From: Coffea arabica
Taxonomy: Eukaryota > Streptophyta > Magnoliopsida > Gentianales > Rubiaceae
DNA: 64,000 bases
Direction of reading: 5' to 3'
Assembly: GCF_036785885.1 (NCBI RefSeq)
Contig: NC_092330.1
Coordinates: forward strand, 12,682,525 to 12,746,524
Shown: piece by piece, positions 12,354 through 25,612 of the stretch
How positions within the stretch are numbered: the first letter of the stretch is position 1
Layout of the letters: each line of letters opens with the position of its first letter
The notes under the pieces: model-generated
What the model saw: only the letters and a program-made list of their open reading frames with translations
What the model was told of the DNA's origin: nothing
The model's database searches: none
Translations under genes and position numbers: made by a program

Positions 12354-12852
12354 CCCGCCCCGTCCCTTGCATACAAGAAAAAAAAAATATATATATATAT
12401 ATAAATATAATACAATTCTAAATTTTCTAAAGTTGCACTCTTACTTACAAGTACAATGCTAGTCAGTGTCAACGGCCACCATAACAACTGAAGAAATTTC
12501 TTGGACTATTGTTGATTTATTTATAACGCCCCCACAAAGATTAAGCTATCCAATTCCAACCTATTTTGCTCCTAACCCTTTTTTATTTCGATCGGTTCTC
12601 TTCCTCCACACTGAATGTAACTTGATTTGTTATGTTTTATTTCCATCTTAACAGCTTTTTAATCTTATTTAACATTGTTTACAATTATATTATTGTAAAT
12701 AAATATTTATAATAAATTGATTTCTTATTCCACGCAGGAAACGAGGCTGGGGGTGGAGGGCAAGAGGCGGGCAAGGGGATGGGACGGGAGATGAGGGCAG
12801 TTATTTGACAACCAGGATCCCCCGCCCCAACCCCGCCCTATTGCCACCCCTA
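12354..12852. mobile_element. Truncated hAT-like element, right end only
   Basis: The right end reads TTGCCACCCCTA at 12841-12852, the complement of the TAGGGGTGGCAA terminus typical of a group of plant hAT elements. The interior next to it is rich in GGGGCGGG-type runs (12735-12840). The left side also starts in GC-rich sequence (CCCCGCCCCGTCCC), immediately at the Ogre-like LTR end, with no left terminal repeat. The simplest reading is that the older Ogre-like element inserted into this hAT copy. The sequence between the GC-rich parts is AT-rich and has no gene. The 8-bp duplication expected at 12853 cannot be tested here. Confidence 0.45.
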
Positions 12853-13218
12853 AGTTTTAACAAGGGTTTATTCTTTAACTACCCTTTTAAACCGGAAACT
12901 TTTTAACCAATCACACGCGCTCACGCGCTCAACGAGTCACAAAACTCCTCCACAGTCGCCCATTCATCCACCCGAGCAAAAATCGTCAAAACCCTCTTCA
13001 AAACCCCTTCAGTTCCCTCCGCTCGCGCTCAGAGAGGACAAAACTATGTCGTATATACATTCTTATTTCCTAGTCAATATTTGAGCGACTTCAGCAATTT
13101 CCGGAACAATAAACTTTTGCAGTAAAATTGATTCGACTAATCTTTTATCTGCACTATTAATTCCTTTTTTTTTATTTTGCTTGCAATAGAATTTTCTTTT
13201 TCATACTTTTCCAAGTAA
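12853..13218 (+). promoter_or_regulatory. DHODH upstream region and 5' UTR
   Basis: These 366 bases separate the hAT remnant from the DHODH start codon. They should hold the promoter and 5' untranslated region. I see no unambiguous TATA box or repeat. Transposon DNA lies only about 370 bp from the start codon. Confidence 0.4.
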
Positions 13219-16200
13219 ATGGCAACGAGGGTTGTTCTCAGATTGATCAAAGAAGCTGTTTCCAGCAATGGTAGAAGCAAGCCAAACTTTGATTTTGCTA
13301 AGCGAAGTCGTTTCTGCACCTCCACTCCTCCTTCACCTCCACCACCACCGCCGGCTCGTAAAATCCCTTATTCTTCCAAAAAAGTAAGTATCTTTTTTAC
13401 TAGATTGTTTTTATTGTAAATTGTTATTAATTTAACCTTTTTTTGGGTGTTATGAATCCATAATGGAGGTGACCCAAGCGAGTAGTTTTTCCGTTACCAA
13501 AATAAGGGTTATCATTTTTTTTTGGGTTTTACATGTGCCGGGTTTTCTCTTTTATTGTAAATGTTTTGTACAATTAATTAATTGGAGATTGTGGTACTCT
13601 TAAGAATAGTTTAACAGCTTAACCAAGTTGGAAATTGTCTTAAAAATTGAAACTTCATCGATTATTACTTTTGTTATTTGTATCTGTATGACATATGTCT
13701 TGTATCGGTTTATTTCATTCATACTATTGTTTTTATTTTAGTGAATGTGGTTCAAGTATATATAAAATATAGTTAATTTTTCTATATTTGGCCTTGATAA
13801 AATGTAGGGGAGATTATTTACTGGAGCTACTATTGCTCTACTTATTGGTGGAGGTGCCTATGCGAGTACAGTGGACGAAGTTACTTTCTGGTACTAAATT
13901 TCTGTTTCCTAAAGTTGACTCAAAACTTTTCAGTAAATGAGTGCATGAATAATTTCAGTGAAGTGCTCAAAGACAATGACCTTTTATTCCTGAGAATAGG
14001 TTGCTGGTACTTTGTTTATGTGATTGCAGTTCATTAATAGGTCTGATGCAGTAGTATTAGCGGCTATTACATTTAATAAATGCGGGAGCATACTGGATAC
14101 TTTAAAAGTACCAAGTTCACTTCTTCAGTCTTCTTAGAAGATTGTAGTATTTGGAAATTGGTTAGGGATTCAGTTTTGAAAAGTTTGCAAGCTATTACTA
14201 ATCTTGTTTTGGATCAAAGCCCACAAATGTGGTGAAGTTATTATGTAACTATCTAGATAATGCTTGTAACATAATTGGCTCTATGTAGTATGGCATGTGA
14301 CACGTGTCCAAAAGCAGTTTTCTGATGGCATCTTTGTATGCCCCTAGAATTGAGTTATTTTATGCAATTACTTCTTGTCATTTTGTCTGAATTTAATCTC
14401 TTCGGGGTGCCATTTTGGCCAAATTGAAGTAAGACCAATGGTATGCCAAGTGCTAATACAAAGTATAAATCAATATATTTTTGCCTTTTCTAGGAAATCC
14501 AAGCTGAAAGCATTTAGTTACTATTTCGAGTGTTGGCACTTTGTAGTTTGTTAGACTTTATTTATGGTAGGACCTCGAGAAATAGTTTTTCTGCATGGTA
14601 CTGTGGTTCCAAGAACAGGCTAGATCTTTCAACTTTAAGGGGGATTAGTGTTAGAATATTTCAACTTTCCTTGTAAAGGTTTGGATTGTGAAGAAGGAAC
14701 GCATCAAAATTCATGGTTTTAACTTCCAACACCGAGTGTGGCAGCTGGCGTCCATCTGGTGTCACTTGTCAGTGCCAAACATAATAAGACATAATAGTGT
14801 CCGATATGCTATTTTAATTGAACCTCTCCATATGGTGTTTTTCTTCTATCCATATATAAAAAAGTCAGAGCAGTTTTTATAAGGACATGATAACTTCATT
14901 AGTTCCCAGAAATGGTTTTCTTGCACCAACAACATGTAGCTTCAACTGCATATTCATTCGCGAGAAGTCCTTTCACTTGTAGCATATGCATGATGATTCA
15001 AGTGATTGTTAGCTAGTTTCCCCATACTCTTGTCGGGTTTTGCCATTCCCCATATATGCTATTGCTTCGGTGTTGGAAATGAGAGATGGGAAGGATGCAG
15101 GTGTGAGAGGGTGCTCTTTTCGCTTGATGGTTCATTGTGAAAGAGGAGATAGACCTTGATTCTTATAGGTCAGGTTGTAAGATTTGATGCTTTATTGATG
15201 TCAATTAACCTGCGGCTGCTTCATTCTGGTATAAAATGGAAATGACATCAGTTTTCAATGATCCTTCTAATTCTCATGATTCTTTTCACTCTAAGGAGCA
15301 TCAAGAGAACAAAAGAGAAAGGAAAATGAAGTTAGACTTATTAACTTAGGTATTAATTAAACAATCATTGTATCAATACATTTCTCATAGACTTGAGATC
15401 TACTCAAATCTTCTTCCCTGTTCTGTATCAAGAGTCAAAGGAAGAGACAAAGGGGCAATTACAGATTATCTTTAGCTGAAAGCATGTCAAATATATCCAA
15501 TTTGAGTAGTAAACTAAAGAGATTTTTTCTGGTACTTATGTCATCTGACCCAGACAAAGGAATGAAGGCCTACTTGTGGATCAACAGTCTTTTCAGAAAT
15601 TCTTTTGTGCTTTTACTATACATATCATTGTAAGACAAATCATCTTGTTATGGTTGACTGTGGAATAGTTGGAGCTAATATAAAATCATTAACATCAAAT
15701 TTGGACTCATTTCTAATTTTCTGTTTTAGTTTTACTTTAGGCATCTCTGGGTTTGAATCTTCTGGAACCTTTCGTTGAGATGGCTTCAATAGGTTTGAAC
15801 CTAGAGTCTTATTTAATTGATGGTTGGTTACCTTGATTCTTCCATTTTCTTCCAAAGCATCTTTATACGTCAATGCTAATTGTTTGCTTTATTTCTTTGT
15901 TAGTAATGTGATGGGAACAACTGGTTTTGTGAAAACTTGTGCAGTGGCTGGCTTTTCTCTGCAACAAAACTAGTAAATCCATTTTTTGCCTTCCTGGACC
16001 CAGAGGTTGCCCACAGACTAGCTGTCTCGGCCGCGGCTCGTGGATGGGTTCCAAGGGAGAAAAGGCCAGATCCATCCATATTGGGCCAAGAAGTGTGGGG
16101 GAAGCGATTCTCCAATCCTATTGGTCTCTCTGCTGGTTTTGACAAGAATGCTGAGGCTGTTGAAGGTTTACTTGGACTTGGTTTTGGTTTTGTGGAGGTT

Positions 16201-19200
16201 GGCTCCGTAACTCCTGTTCCCCAGGAAGGCAATCCTAAGCCTCGTATATTCAGATTACCTAAGGAAGGGTAACGACATATGAATTTTGCTTTTGGATTAG
16301 AATGACATTTTTTGTTCATTTCCTTGTTTTCATGTATTGTCAAATTTTCTTTTGAGTTGCAAGGTGTCGTGTATTTTGTTATCCAGATTCTTAGTCAATC
16401 ATGTTCTCGAACTTTTTGCAGTGCAATTATTAATAGGTGTGGCTTTAATAGTGAGGGAATTGTTGCTGTTGCGAAGAGATTGGGAGCCCAGCATGGGAAG
16501 AGGAAATTGGAAACATCAAGCACTTCATCTTCTACTGAAGATGATGTAAACCATGGAGGCAAAGCTGGTCCTGGAATTCTTGGGGTCAACCTTGGAAAAA
16601 ATAAGACCAGCGAAGATGCTGCGGCAGATTACGTTCAAGGTGTCCATACATTGTCCCAGTATGCTGATTACTTGGTATGTTGCCATACCCTTTTTTTTCT
16701 CCCGATATCTGGTCTGCATATTTTGCACAGATGTCTCCCAGTTCTGTCTGTAGGACTGTCATTTCCTTGGATAATTCATCATGGTTGATTTAGATGATTG
16801 CAGAGTATTAAATTAGTCCTTCACATCTTGATACGGTAGCTTGCTTCTTGGTTATTAGTTGTGTTAGTAAACTGTTTTCTCAAAGAAAGTTGTATTCAAA
16901 TTAAGAGATCTAGGCAGTCAAAGGGTGAATTATGTTAAATTTGAAGTTGGTGTCGTCCAAGCAATAGAGGAGTTTCTATGTATTCGTGGTTAAAAACAGA
17001 AATACTTGTGTTGCACCATTACTGTCTCGAAATCATTGAATGCGTATGATCGTGAGATTCCTATGATTTACTGTTAATATTGCCACAGAAGCATATGGCT
17101 TAACTGTTTGAAGAAATCACCTGGCTGGTGGTAGCCCTTGCTTATTTAGATTGGATATTAGTTCTTTTCTTAATCTTTCTGATGGATGGTTGACCCTCCA
17201 TTTATCTATAGATTTTGTGATCGGTACTTTCTCCTAATTTTGCTTCATTTGGCTCGGTATATGGTTCATACCATGTGATTTCTTGGTTGCACTAATGTTT
17301 CAGCTTTTATATGACTGCTATTAATTCATCATATTGATGTTTTTGATCATTATTGGTTCTGCTATTTTCCTTCCCAATATTAAGAGAGATATACATTTGG
17401 CTGTTGAATGTTTTTATTGATCCGGTTTTGACCTGGATATCCTTCTAACTAGTTTACAAGTTATTGACCTGAATTTTCCTTCCTAATGTTTTTATTGACC
17501 TGGATTTGACCTGGATATCCTTCTATGCATGTGTTTTGGGGCCCAGATTCCCCTGATAGGCAACACTTGACGTTCAAAGCTGCTTATTAGTTTCATTAGA
17601 ATGAGACTGATGTTCCCAGATCACATAGGCCTTTCCACGTGTCATTTCTGCTTCTCTAATATTTAAGTAACTCATACTTGTAGAGTTGAAAAGACTCTGT
17701 AACCTATATTTGACAGTTTATAGTGAAAATGTGGCTTTTGTTGTCCCTATTTTGTGCCACAGAAAATTTTTGGCGCAGTTGGTAACAATTGGAAATAGAT
17801 GTTGCTCTAGAAATGTGCATAAAGGCAATTTGTTTCTGATGATGATCTTTAAACTTTTTCTTTATCTTCATCTGCTACTGAGTTCATGAGGATGGCAGTC
17901 GACACTCTAATTCTGCTTAATGGGGGGAAATTGAGTTTTACTTTTGGCCATTCCAAAATTCGTCATCTAGTGTCCATTTGGTTAGATGTAAAATGATTTG
18001 GTGTCAAAAGGACTTCCAAGATGTTTCATTTCCTATTGTTTTGTGATGTCTGAATAGCTATTGGATATTGTTTCCCTGAAAACATTTTACATTTCACGAT
18101 CAGTCATTTCCCTGTATCAAGCTGAAAGAACCACAAAAAACCTACCCAGAATAATTGAAGACATAAAAATTAACCTTCTAATATAAAATTGGAATCAAAC
18201 TCATTCAGAAATAGAAAAAAAATCCAGAAATGAAAGTTTTACAGCTCCCAATTGATAGAGCAAGTCAACTAGAAATTTCTAAAATTCTTGCCCCCAAGTA
18301 TGCTCTGTGTCTTCATTCACTCTTCTCATGTCTGCGTTCTCCCTAACAATCTATCAGAGAGGCCCTAGATTCAGATTCTATGTATATTACCATAGCCACA
18401 CATGCAAGATGCAGAAAGATGGAGATCCATGACTGTGTGTCTGTGTGAGAGAGAAACAGAGAATGGAGGAGGAACAGGAGACTTTAATGGAAAAATAGGT
18501 GAAGGATGAGGAGGCTGTTGTTCGGGTAGTCAGCCAGGTGTTGGTCACCTTCCTGTTGGAAAATGTTCTTCATCTATCACTTCTAATGGCAATCAATAAA
18601 TTGGCATGTTTTTGTTGAAGGACACAGGTGGTGTTATGGTGTTCAATAACTTCAGCAAGTCGTGTTATTGTGGCTTTCATTAGACCAAACAAATCCCTAA
18701 TGTATAATAATCATTAGACCAGTTGACCAACACAATCCATATTCCTATCAATATGTTTAGAGGTGTTGTTCAATGAGTGACTATGAATAACTGATAGGAC
18801 TAAGCAAAAAAATTAGAATGTTAAAAACTACATGAAAACTTATATAGACTTATAATTATTAAACAGTTAGATTAATTGTAAGAACAAATCATTTGTTGAT
18901 TCTTCTGTCCAGTTATTGACTTAAATGACGATTTGGGTCCCGTTATTGTGCCTTTCATGCAGTCAGGGAACATCACAATCATGAGATAAGATGGTAAATG
19001 GGCAAGTCTGGATGATTTTACTATTTTGAATTCTTGATTAATGCTAAAACAATTAGAGTCCATGTCAAAATGACATAGAAACTTTTATGTAATTTATACT
19101 TATTGAACTGTTATCCCTGGGTTTGATTATAGATTAAGGTGAGGCAATCATGAATCCTTGGGTCTCATTGTCTTGTTCTTTTTGCCACTAGCAGACAATT

Positions 19201-22200
19201 ATGATGCAAATTCTTAGTAGCAATGAGCAAAGATAATGCACAATTAATTCTTTTGCATTCATACTTTTGCAATAGAAGGTGAAGAAACTGTTTTGTCATT
19301 TTCATTGATTGCTAGAACTTTTATCCACTCCCTTTTATGGAAAAATATGGTATGAAAACTGGTGTTTGTTTAATCTCCATTCTATTTTTATTTGTGCTAC
19401 AAAACAGAGGATAAAGGATTCTTCTTGGACTACAAAACAGGGAAAAAGAGTTTTTCTTAAAGTGCATCCGATTTGGTGACCTAGATGTCTAAAATAGAAG
19501 AGAGCCAAAATACTGTCTTGTTGAAATTATGAGAGATGGAAAGCAAAAAATTTTAACCCTAAACTTGACAAGAATGATACTTTTAGTCCATCTACTAAAA
19601 TGAAGTCAGGTGTCCAAACATCTTCTTTCTTTGCTTGATTTACGGTCTTTTTCTCTCTTCAGCCATTTTGTTCTCACTAGTTTGTTATCACTATGTTTAC
19701 AAATTCTTGCTTTCTTCATTCTTTATTATCTGTTGTAAAGGACAATTCTAAATGCTTCTTGAAATTAGAGATATATTGATTTTAACCCTGCATCCATGAT
19801 TAAATTGCTAGCTAGGTTAGCAGATAAAGGTTTACTTTCTAATTGGCTTACGTGTTGTTTGTATCTTATAACCTTTCTTGGTTAACAATGACTCTCGTAC
19901 CTTTACTTCAGTCTGGTCATCTGACTTGATAGACAAATTATCGGACATCAGGTCTACCCATCTCTTGGCTGGAGTATGCATTTATTAGACTTGGGTAATT
20001 TCTTGTAGTCAGAAATATCTGCATGGCTTTTTATGCAGTAGGCTTGCTTCTTTTTGTGCCAACCTGCAAGTGATGTTATGCTCTGGTTAGTTAATCCACC
20101 AAAATATTGACTTTGTAGACCTTGACTACAACCTCAAATTTTGGGATGTATATGTTTGTTTTCTTAATGTTATGGCTTCTCCATTATCTTTCCAAACATG
20201 TGCTTCCATAGCTTGCATGGCTAGTGCTGTACATAAGCAGCTCTTACACCTCCAAAGGCTATTAGTAAGTGCTGTGACAATGAACAACGATCAACCAGAA
20301 AGAGCCTGATCTTTTTCTTCTTTTTCCGTTGTTATTTCTACTCCCAAGTATTCTTTACTCAGGAAAAGCTCCAAGGATGCAACATGCATATGCAGTTTAT
20401 AAGCAGAAATGGAATTTGAATCTTCATTCCCAACCACATAATATGCACATGGAACATGTTTATCTTTGCTTAACTCCATTGGTGGAACCATTTGGTCCTG
20501 CATTATGCACTTCTCTTATAAGTGATTTCTGGAAGAAACCTAGACAATATGAAGAAAGTGTGGGAAAAGTGGCTGGTAATATCTTTCAGCATTTTATGTT
20601 TAAGTAGTAGTGCAACTTAATCTTCTTGGTCTATGGACAAAAAATCCTATGGTTTTGGTGCTAATTTAGTGATAATTTGCACACGCAGAGAGCAAAAATT
20701 TCTATTGCGTGCTATTCAATACTAGTTCTGAATGGTTCCAGGGATGCTAATTTATTATTTCTCTCTAATTAGGAAGTAAAACTTTGCTGTCACTGATTTT
20801 TTTTTTTCTATATTTGAGCAGTTTATGTTTTCAAAATCTGCTTCACCATCTGATGTTTTATCCACATTTCTAGTTTTGGGCATGTACAAATATGTAACAA
20901 TGATTTGATAGCTGACAAAGGATGTACTTTCAGTAATTTAAATACTCATTTGGTCTCTGAGGCCATGGAGGCCATGCCTTTGTACATACTTGAAAAACTA
21001 GTGCTCTATGCACAGGCCAGCATGTTTTAGAAAGAGTAGTCGATGGTAATGGACGGAAATTAATTCACTAAATTACAGTTAAAGGTCCTTTTTCAACCCT
21101 GGAATGTAAAGAAACTATTATCCTGCGCAAAATCATTAATTATGACATTACACCCAAAATTTTCTTCTACTTTATATATAGTAAGATGTTGCAAGTCTAA
21201 ATATGCAAATTTATATTGATGATTTACTATTTTGCCAAAGAATCATGCTTGTTTTTGCTAGTTATAGTACAAATTCTGGAAGCATTATCTGCAAGTGTCT
21301 GATTGTTTCTAGATCATTAAGATTCATCAACATCTGACTTGTAAGTGTAGACAACAATTTCTCATATATTTCATTATGGCCTTTCTAGGTGATTAATATA
21401 TCATCCCCAAATACTCCTGGACTCCGCCAACTGCAGGGAAGGAAACAGTTGAAGGACCTTGTTAAGAAGGTCTGAATATTCTGTATCTCCAGCTTTGCAT
21501 TTTTCCCTATTCATTTTTGAGGTTGTCAGTAAAGACTTGGGAAGTAATTCTTCTATATTAAGGTTCAAGCTGCTCGTGATGAAATGCAATGGGGTGAGGA
21601 AGGGCCACCCCCATTGCTAGTGAAAATTGCACCAGATCTTTCCAGACAAGATCTAGAAGATATTGCAGCGGTACGACTGAAAACTCGTGCTTCGGCCATC
21701 CTTTTCTGTTGTTATATACTAACTGTTGATTGACATGTTTAGGTTGCTCTTGCTCTCCGCTTGGATGGATTGGTACGTTTGCTTTAACAATTTCGTCTCT
21801 TTAAAGATGGTTTACTTTGGCTTTATGCTCAATATGGATATGAACATTATCTGTTTTGCTGCATCTGTATCTGCTGGTTCTTTATGTGTGAGTTCGGTAT
21901 TTTGTGCCTTTGGCAGTTCATTTTCTGTAGCTTCTTGCTGAAATGTTTTTTGAGATTTAAGTTGTGGTGGTTAAATTATCAATGGTACTTCTAGTTAGTA
22001 ACTTTTTTTTCCCTTCTTTTTGGTCCTATGGAGGGCAAAAGGCTCTTTACAAAGAAACTAGATGGATCCCATTACATCATTACTTGACAGATTCCTAACT
22101 ACATTTTTTATTTTTTGGTGAGGAAGAGAGGGGGGGAAGGGGGGGGGGGGAAATTCTCAGAGCATCTTCAACCCAGGTTCCAAGCTCAGACACAGTTTGC

Positions 22201-25200
22201 TTAGACAGTCTACACTTGCATTGCCTTCTTTCCAGACATGCCTCACGTTCCATTCCCCGTCCTTATCAATCCAACCTCTGTTTTGCTTTTTCAGATTTAA
22301 GTGGGGGCTATTCTCTGTGCCATCTTTAATAGTGGCAATACTTAACAGAGAATCCGACTCCAAAACTATCTTCCTGTACCCTGCCTTCCATGCCAGCTCC
22401 AGTTTACATGCCATAACTCCATAACTCTGCAATTATGTCTCTAGTTTTACCCACTTTATATTGAAGAGTTAACACATTTACCCATTCAACTTATAGCCAA
22501 GTTGCACCATATTGCTTTAAATACATTGGATGATAGGGTCCAGCAATGACATGAGATATGCCATTGATTTTGTTGAAGTAGGACCAATGCACAGACGAGC
22601 TCGCACACTGCACCATTAAGCTTAAGGCTAAGTTGGATTCTCTTCCATTAAATACACTGAATGACTAAGGTTCAGCATCAACATGAAATCTGCCATTGAT
22701 TGTATTGAAGTAGGACTGCAAAACAGTCATTAACCGAATGAGTTTTTCGGAAACTAATTCTGCAGTTAACTTTTGTAAACGTTGATTCTTTCTAGGATTT
22801 TACTTTCTACCCCTCTCCATCATTACAGAGTTCTTCTGCTCTATGGTGTCATCTTGTTCTTCCCCAAGTTTCTACACAGGAGTATTATTTAAATACTGAA
22901 CATTGTGGCTGCAATGTCATTTGGATGATATTTACTTTGAATAACTTAACTAGGAGTGAGAACCTTCTTTTTTTATTTGAACTACTTGTAGTTTTCAACG
23001 CTTCTGTATGAGCAGATATTTCCTTTTCTGTGTTGATAGTGGTATCACCTCACACACATCCTAGGTCACAGTTTACTCGTGATATTTAGCCATCTTAACT
23101 CAGTTTCGACTACAATATTTTGAGGACTGAATAATTTGCTTGTGTCTTTGTTTTAGGTTCCTAGTTTAAATATAAAACGTTGCTCTTCTTCTTCTTCTTC
23201 TTTCTTGGGGTGAGACATTTGGCTCTAATTGGATAAGTTGCGGAGTTGCCTTTGGATAATGTGAATCGTGTTGGCGAGAAACAATGGTGCAAAAATTAAA
23301 AAAGAAAAATTTCTTTGCTTACCCGATTCACTCGTATTATTTGCAGTTACTATGTATGCTTGTTTACCAAACTTTAGTGGATTGTCTTTGTGAATCTTGT
23401 TGCATGACTTGTGTACTTCATGCTTGCAGATTATATCAAATACAACAGTTCAAAGACCTGATCCTGTGAATAAGAACCCTGTGGCACAAGAATCCGGTGG
23501 CTTGAGTGGGAAACCACTCTTTAACTTATCCACTAATATCCTGAAGGAGATGTATATTCTAACAAAGGTATGCTTTTTGTAATCATTTTTAAATTGATTT
23601 CATACTGTTGGTGGTTTATCTGTTTTGCTGCTCTGATGTGTGTAATGCCTATAGGGATTTTAGTAATTATACACGGAAAATTGCATAACTTTGAGCAGAT
23701 CATGTAGTCAGTCTTATAGACATGTTCTGAAATCTTAGGAGACTTATATCTCCACCATGTTTAGGTGCCCAACTGATGTACTTCGTTTGATGCAATGAAA
23801 TATTTTGTGAAGTACTTTTACTTAGACCCTCAATCACGTTAGCGATTGACTTCTGCACTATCTCGGTTGTCATGAATCTGGTACCAGGGGAAGATTCCTT
23901 TAATTGGCTGTGGAGGGATTGGCAGGTACTTTTGGTTCTTATTTATGTGTTTGAGCATCACAATCTTGTGTAGTTAGGATTACCATTTGACTTGTATATA
24001 TGGATTAACTATTATTGATTTTAGTGGTGAGGATGCATATGAGAAAATTCGAGCAGGCGCATCTCTTGTTCAGCTTTATACAGCTTTTGCATATGGTGGA
24101 CCTGCACTTATACCTCAAATGAAGGTACTGTTTTGATTTGATTGGAAATGTTAAAGACAGATGTGACTCCAGCTGCAAATGTTTTTTGTTTAAGGTGCAC
24201 TTTAAGTATGTGTTTGTTGTCCACTAATTCAGTGCATAAAATTGAGGAATTTAATTGCGAACAGACTGAACTTGGTAGTAACAACTTCTATTGTTGTCCA
24301 TAATGATGGAAATAGGATTAAGATTACTCTTTTAACTATGGGGTCTTTCATTCTTGTAAGCGTTTCTTCATCTTGTAACTACACTCACAAATGATTTCTG
24401 TTTAAGGTGTACTTTAAGTATGTGTTTGTTGTCCAATAAACTCAAAGCATAAAATTGAGGAACTTAATTGCAAACAGGCTGAACTTGGTAGTAACAACTT
24501 CTATCATTGTCCATAATGATGTAAAAAGGTTTAAGATTACTCTTTTAACTAGGGGGTCTTTCATTCATTTCTTTTACTTTTTCTTTTTCTTTTGCTTTTG
24601 ATTAAGTTAGTTTTACACTAGAAAGCCAACTCCCAAGATCCATTACAATGAAACTGGAAGATGGCCCTCCTAACAGTTACATTGAAAGTGTGGGGTGACC
24701 TACCAGGTTATTTTTCCTCTTGGATTATAATTTGATGGATACCCCCAATCAACCACTGTAATAGGGATTTGTAGTTTTAGAGGCTCCCATGACCTAATTT
24801 CATTGTTAAATCTTCCTTTTCTGTGTAGTTTGGGAAGCTTCCACTGTAGCTATTGGATTTAGATTAATGTTGTTCGCTTACATGCATTTGTTATATGGAT
24901 GGGAAAACATGCAATGAAGTCCTTTACTTGAAGTTGCAAATATTTTTTCATTGGATGTAAATGAGAAATAATTATCTTTACATGTAAAAACACCATTATG
25001 CTATAAAGTTCAGAGCGAACATTGTCGAAGGGGCACTTGTTGATTATTATCACTTACCTTGGTTTATTTTTCTTCTGGACTTCTGCAGAATATCCTGAAA
25101 TCTTTAGCTTAAAGCTCAAACAAAAGTTCTTATGAAGTTAGTAAGTCTTTGTTGGGAAAAAACCAATCTATGACACTTCCTGAATGTAGGATTTTGTAAT

Positions 25201-25612
25201 GTCTCCTTGTAAATTTTTTTTTTTTTTTTTAAAGATGAGGTCTATGAGATGCTTTGGACAATTTGCATTGACTTGTAATAGTAGTTTATTGAAATGTACG
25301 AGTCAATAAAAGCTGAATGTGAGGATTTGATTAAGCTTATCTATGCTTTTTTTTTTTTTTAAACTATAGCTTTTCTGTGTCTGTTCATGGACATGCTGCA
25401 ATTGTAAATGCAATTGTTACTGTACATTTTTTTTTTTTCAACTATAGCTTTTCTTTTATGTTTGGTCATTTTTAGTTTTTATTTCGAAGTAGAAACAAGA
25501 CTGCTGTCTTCTGCTCTGAATATATGCTGCTTTTTAGGCTGAACTCGCTCAATGCTTGGAAAGAGATGGTTACAATTCTATCTATGAGGCTGTTGGCGCA
25601 GATTGTAGATAG
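13219..25612 (+). CDS. PYRD: Dihydroorotate dehydrogenase (quinone), mitochondrial
   Basis: This enzyme oxidises dihydroorotate to orotate in pyrimidine synthesis, at the inner mitochondrial membrane with FMN and quinone. I read 11 exons: 13219-13383, 13808-13890, 15945-16268, 16422-16674, 21389-21469, 21563-21670, 21743-21772, 23430-23567, 23888-23925, 24025-24124 and 25538-25612. They total 1395 nt, encoding 464 aa, close to the roughly 460 aa of the plant family. All junctions have GT/AG borders and consistent phases. The N-terminus is basic and Ser/Pro-rich (targeting peptide). A membrane segment follows at residues about 57-75 ([15 protein letters not shown]). The core has [32 protein letters not shown] (the class 2 active-site serine region), ISNTTV and [19 protein letters not shown] (FMN phosphate site). 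Intron 4 is 4.7 kb and exon 7 only 30 nt. The start ATG lies in AAATGGC. No coding defect is visible. Confidence 0.93.
17407..17525. repeat. Short duplicated motif in DHODH intron 4
   Basis: A 41-bp segment starting AATGTTTTTATTGA at 17407 recurs at 17485 and ends ACCTGGATATCCTTCTA in both copies. It is a local duplication in a gene-free 4.7-kb intron. Confidence 0.5.
22157..22432 (-). pseudogene. LINE RNase H-like fragment in DHODH intron 7
   Basis: The 91-aa open frame resembles the RNase H-like domain (RVT_3 type) found at the C-terminus of plant LINE ORF2 proteins and their derivatives. It has [18 protein letters not shown], with an acidic ESDS site, then a [17 protein letters not shown] segment. 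No reverse transcriptase is recognisable nearby, so this is a 5'-truncated or fragmented LINE copy, antisense to the host gene. The adjacent poly-G run at about 22129-22150 is low-complexity. The family call rests on recognition of the domain without a search. Confidence 0.6.
24190..24568. repeat. Tandem duplication in DHODH intron 10
   Basis: About 168 bp starting near GTTTAAGGTGCACTTTAAG at 24190 recur at about 24402, an offset of 212 bp. Both copies share CTGAACTTGGTAGTAAC and AAGATTACTCTTTTAACTA. They differ at roughly one base in ten, so the duplication is not recent. It has no coding content. Confidence 0.75.

Noticed and set aside
16312..16788. 158-aa continuous frame as an independent gene
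   Set aside because: It is DHODH exon 4 (16422-16674) extended into both flanking introns; a splice model fits the family better.
20329..20607. 92-aa frame in DHODH intron 4
   Set aside because: No domain, overlaps an opposite-strand frame, and lies between well-supported exons.
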